This document shows, piece by piece, positions 61,515 to 64,000 of a stretch of DNA of 64,000 bases. Both the position numbers and the translations under genes were made by a program. Numbering within the stretch: the first letter of the stretch is position 1; every line of letters starts with the position of its first letter. The stretch covers positions 62,001-126,000 of the forward strand of contig JAEZZM010000044.1 of assembly GCA_023418575.1 (NCBI GenBank). The letters run 5' to 3'. Under the pieces are notes generated by a model. The model saw nothing but the letters and a program-made list of their open reading frames with translations, did not search any database and was not told the origin of the DNA. This stretch comes from Actinomycetes bacterium (GTDB taxonomy: Bacteria; Actinomycetota; Coriobacteriia; Coriobacteriales; JAEZZM01).

Positions 61515-62285
61515 TTATGCCTTACGTAGGCTATCAAGACGGTACTTTAGTTTCATAAGAGCATGCTCTTGGCATAAAACTTGGTAACGCAAATAGCTTA
61601 GTGCATATGCTACCAAAAACATGCCAATTATTGCCATGACAAAGGGCACTAATATTTCACTTGGCAGGCTTGATTGAGATTTTATTACTACAGGATGAAT
61701 AGAGCTGGGCGTAAGCCTGGTTATCATAAACGATAAGGGCGCATCTAAAAACATAAGTATAGAAAAGGCTGCACACAGTCGCGCTTGTTTATGAGATTCG
61801 CTTAAAGCCATACGCAAGACCCAATACGTTATAACAAGAAGCATAAGAATAAAGTAGGTGGTAAGTCGTGGCTCCCATACCCACCAAACGCCCCATTCAA
61901 AGCGTGTCCAAGGAACGCCTGAAACCATAGTCATAATAATAAATACAAGTGCTGCCCAAATACTTGCCTGTGCTTTTAGATCATAGTTTTGCTGGCGATC
62001 CTTATCCTTAGTTAGTAAAAAACGCAGACCAAAATAAGCGCCAAAGCCCAATAATACAAAGCTTGATATGGCCACCGGCACATGGAAGAAGAATATCTTT
62101 TGAGAAAAAAGTAACTTATTGCTCACCAATTCTCCACCTATGCTTGCAGACTGCGCTAGCGGCACGCCTTTTACTAAAGGAGACCACAAAAACGCAAGAA
62201 GAAAGCTGCTAATTAACAGTATTGCAGCTATAATTAGCCCCACAAGAGCTAGTGTTTTATAAGCTTTATGAGAGCAAGTTGCCAT
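61515..62285 (-). CDS. ccmC: Cytochrome c maturation heme handling protein CcmC
   Basis: About 256 residues, six helices, with the WWD motif VPWTRFEWGVWWVWEPRLTT (about 131-150) and heme-ligand histidines in FFHVPVAISSF and SSIHPVVIKS. CcmC presents heme to CcmE outside the membrane. I start it at the ATG at 62283-62285, after AAGGAGAAGCT; the frame extends to 62339 but that would overlap ccmB. It lies 46 bp after ccmB. Confidence 0.92.
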   Translation of the reverse strand: MATCSHKAYKTLALVGLIIAAILLISSFLLAFLWSPLVKGVPLAQSASIGGELVSNKLLFSQKIFFFHVPVAISSFVLLGFGAYFGLRFLLTKDKDRQQNYDLKAQASIWAALVFIIMTMVSGVPWTRFEWGVWWVWEPRLTTYFILMLLVITYWVLRMALSESHKQARLCAAFSILMFLDAPLSFMITRLTPSSIHPVVIKSQSSLPSEILVPFVMAIIGMFLVAYALSYLRYQVLCQEHALMKLKYRLDSLRKA

Positions 62286-62331
62286 AGCTTCTCCTTCAAA
62301 ATTAAGCACCGCTACCAGCTTGTCCTTTGTC

Positions 62332-63030
62332 TTAAGCACTTAAAATAAACTCATAAAGGGCATAGGCTGCCACCAGCATGATGAGGTCATATAAGCCGCC
62401 CATGGCCAAAGAGCGCCAAAACTCTGCTTCAAAACCTTCTACAGCTAAAAGCACCATGGTATTTGAAGCAACACAGGAATATATAAGAGGAAAAATAAGA
62501 GGTACCATTAAAAGGGATAAGAGTATCTCTTTATTTTTTCCTTCTAAGGTTAAGCTTGCCAAAAAGGTTCCCACACCCGCAATCCCCAGGCTTCCCACAA
62601 TAAGAGGCAAGATAAATAAGAACAGATTAATATGCAGCTCTTGACCGCTTAAAAAGAAAAAGAAAAAAAGCGGTACTGATATAAGCTCAATAAGCAGCAA
62701 ATAGATAAAATTGGCACTCATTTTAGCCAGAAAAATAACCGGACGCTCTATAGGAGACATAAGCAGGGCATCAATACAGCGCGTTTCTATTTCAAAACCA
62801 AAGCTTCTATGTAAAGCAAGTAGTGAGGTAAAAAGGATAAGAACCCAAAGTAACCCTGAAGCAACTGATATGATATCAAAGCTTGTATCAGCCTGTGAAA
62901 GTGCCGCTCCATAGATAGCCAAGACCAAGACTGCATACACCAGCATAGAAGTCAAAATCTCTTTGGTTTTAAGCTCTCTTAGTAAATCTTTTTTAAGGAG
63001 AACCATAAAGCTTTTTGCAAAAGACATCAT
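62332..63030 (-). CDS. ccmB: Heme exporter protein CcmB
   Basis: A 232-residue ABC-2-type permease of the CcmB family. KDLLRELKTKEILTSMLVYAVLVLAIY at the N terminus, ETRCIDALLMSPIERPVIFLAKM (about 75-97) and six helices. It forms the membrane part of the CcmAB ATPase that releases holo-CcmE. The ATG/ATG start at 63025-63030 is 3 bp after ccmA. Confidence 0.9.
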   Translation of the reverse strand: MMSFAKSFMVLLKKDLLRELKTKEILTSMLVYAVLVLAIYGAALSQADTSFDIISVASGLLWVLILFTSLLALHRSFGFEIETRCIDALLMSPIERPVIFLAKMSANFIYLLLIELISVPLFFFFFLSGQELHINLFLFILPLIVGSLGIAGVGTFLASLTLEGKNKEILLSLLMVPLIFPLIYSCVASNTMVLLAVEGFEAEFWRSLAMGGLYDLIMLVAAYALYEFILSA

Positions 63031-63032
63031 AG

Positions 63033-63815
63033 CTATACCCCGTGCACCAAAGAAGCTTTATAGCTTCTATAAAACTCTGGCCAAGATTGCTCTTTTTTAA
63101 CAGGATCTTGCTCTATATCTACCAACTGAGCCTTGCCATATGCTTTAAGCATAAGGATTTTATCGGCATGCTTATATGCAAGCTCTATATCATGTGAAAC
63201 CATCACAACGGTGCAATTTGCATCAAGTTGAGTAAGTAAGGCGCTCATTTGCTGAGTTGCATAGGGGTCAAGTCCTGCATAAGGTTCGTCTAATAATAAA
63301 AGCTCTGGCTCAAGAATAAGACAGCGAGCAAAACTTAGGCGCTGCTTCATGCCTTGAGAAAACTCTTTTACTTGATCATGCGCTCTATGCTCAAGATTAA
63401 GCTGGCTTAGCAAATCATAAATGCGTTCTTCTCGCGCTTGAGCATCTGCCAAAAAGGCTTTTTTGCCCACTTTTATCTGCTCTTGCACCGCAGGGCTTGT
63501 AGCGTGAAGTTCTGCATAAAAAGCAAGGTTTTCATAAGCACTTAAGTCAGGGTATAAAAAACTTGCATGAGAAAGCAGGGCTATTTTAGAACGCAAGATA
63601 TCAGCCTCTTGTGTAGCCTTATAAGATAAGATTTCTAATTCACCAGAACTTGGCTGTTCAAGCAGGGCAAGAAGCCGTAAAAGCGTAGACTTTCCAGCCC
63701 CATTGGGACCCACAATAGCCAAAAAGCTTCCCTCCTCCAAAGAAAAGCTTAAAGGCTCTAGTGCCTGCTTTATTCCATATGATTTTGATAGCTCATCTAG
63801 TTTTAAGGCGTACAC
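63033..63815 (-). CDS. ccmA: Heme exporter ATPase CcmA
   Basis: A 260-residue ABC ATPase: Walker A GPNGAGKSTLLR (about 36-47), signature EFSQGMKQRLSFAR (about 146-159) with FSQGM instead of LSGGQ, as in CcmA, and Walker B LLLLDEPYAGLDP. It hydrolyses ATP to drive heme release from CcmE. The start is GTG at 63813-63815 after GGAG. It follows ccmF by about 10 bp. Confidence 0.9.
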   Translation of the reverse strand: MYALKLDELSKSYGIKQALEPLSFSLEEGSFLAIVGPNGAGKSTLLRLLALLEQPSSGELEILSYKATQEADILRSKIALLSHASFLYPDLSAYENLAFYAELHATSPAVQEQIKVGKKAFLADAQAREERIYDLLSQLNLEHRAHDQVKEFSQGMKQRLSFARCLILEPELLLLDEPYAGLDPYATQQMSALLTQLDANCTVVMVSHDIELAYKHADKILMLKAYGKAQLVDIEQDPVKKEQSWPEFYRSYKASLVHGV

Positions 63816-63825
63816 CCACCTGCTC

Positions 63826-64000
63826 CTATACCTTAAGGTAGTGTCGTTTTGGCCAGGCAGCTAAGATACCTGCAAGTATCAAGCATATCATTCCTGCCCA
63901 TACCAAGTTAATGAGCGGATTAATTTTAATTGTGAGCACTAAGTCATTATTAGCCGAATAGCCTTGGAAGGCTACAAATAAATCCTCATGTAAACGCTGA
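63826..64000 (-). CDS. ccmF: Cytochrome c heme lyase subunit CcmF, C-terminal end (partial)
   Basis: The last ~57 codons of an ORF entering from the right edge and stopping at 63826-63828. The translation ends with VAFQGYSANNDLVLTIKIN, then PLINLVWAG and a final helix ending AAWPKRHYLKV. The (K/R)-x-NPL-x-NW/LVW segment before a last helix is the typical CcmF C terminus. Heme ligation to apocytochrome c is its family role. Too short to judge the rest. Confidence 0.78.
   Translation of the reverse strand, partial: QRLHEDLFVAFQGYSANNDLVLTIKINPLINLVWAGMICLILAGILAAWPKRHYLKV

Noticed and set aside
1..64000. Mobile elements, phage genes, tRNA or rRNA genes
   Set aside because: I found no transposase, integrase or structural phage motifs, no T-loop-like GGTTCGAATCC signals, and no rRNA segments; absence by eye is not proof.

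Overview
The window reads as one continuous stretch of bacterial chromosome, rich in genes, with most genes on the minus strand. It has no rRNA, tRNA, transposase, phage or CRISPR signal that I could see. GC looks moderately low (low to mid 40s by eye, not counted). The gene set points to an anaerobe or microaerobe: a selenocysteine formate dehydrogenase with hydrogenase-4 subunits, an anaerobic-type cobaltochelatase, a siroheme-to-heme enzyme, Ccm cytochrome c maturation, menaquinone methylation and Mn-type pyrophosphatase. The order topA-tmk-holB, the class Ic aspartate aminotransferase and the Lys-rich tail on topoisomerase I suggest a deep-branching actinobacterium of the Coriobacteriia (Eggerthellaceae-like). 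That placement is an inference; I did not recognise the species.

Layout. 1-6.1 kb: formate hydrogenlyase operon hydN-like / fdhF (in-frame UGA with a SECIS hairpin) / hyfA / hyfB / hyfC (runs off the left edge). 6.4-15 kb: tatA-tatC-hypA-hypB-topA-tmk-holB-ricT, a Tat/hydrogenase-maturation/replication cluster. 15.1-19.7 kb: STAS protein, TPR protein, small membrane protein, menG, aspartate aminotransferase and an isolated pstB. 19.7-31.4 kb: housekeeping and transport genes (82-aa orphan, ppaC, pcrA, uppP, two DMT transporters, uspA, a ThyX-like enzyme, cbiK, a small export protein, a P1B ATPase). 31.6-33.7 kb: TetR regulator and MFS transporter. 34-37.8 kb: zinc locus zinT, znuA-like, znuC, znuB on the plus strand. 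38-41.9 kb: siderophore ABC transporter. 42.4-48.3 kb: peptide-type ABC transporter. 48.6-52.3 kb: nrdA-nrdB. 52.6-54.3 kb: two-domain PPK2. 54.4-64 kb: one long tetrapyrrole and cytochrome operon, transcribed ccmF (partial)-ccmA-ccmB-ccmC-ccmD-hemX-like-precorrin-2 dehydrogenase-hemA-hemC-cobA/hemD-ahbC.

How it fits together. The last operon links the siroheme route of heme synthesis to heme export and attachment for c-type cytochromes; CbiK at 28 kb could supply metal insertion. HypA/HypB supply nickel to the hydrogenase module that works with FdhF. TatAC can export the twin-arginine ZnuA-like lipoprotein seen in the zinc locus. Several spacers inside operons carry strong hairpins without U-tracts, and at least six spacers are made of degenerate 11-16 bp tandem repeats. 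These two patterns, the ZnuA insertion domain and the heme operon are the points most worth a second look.
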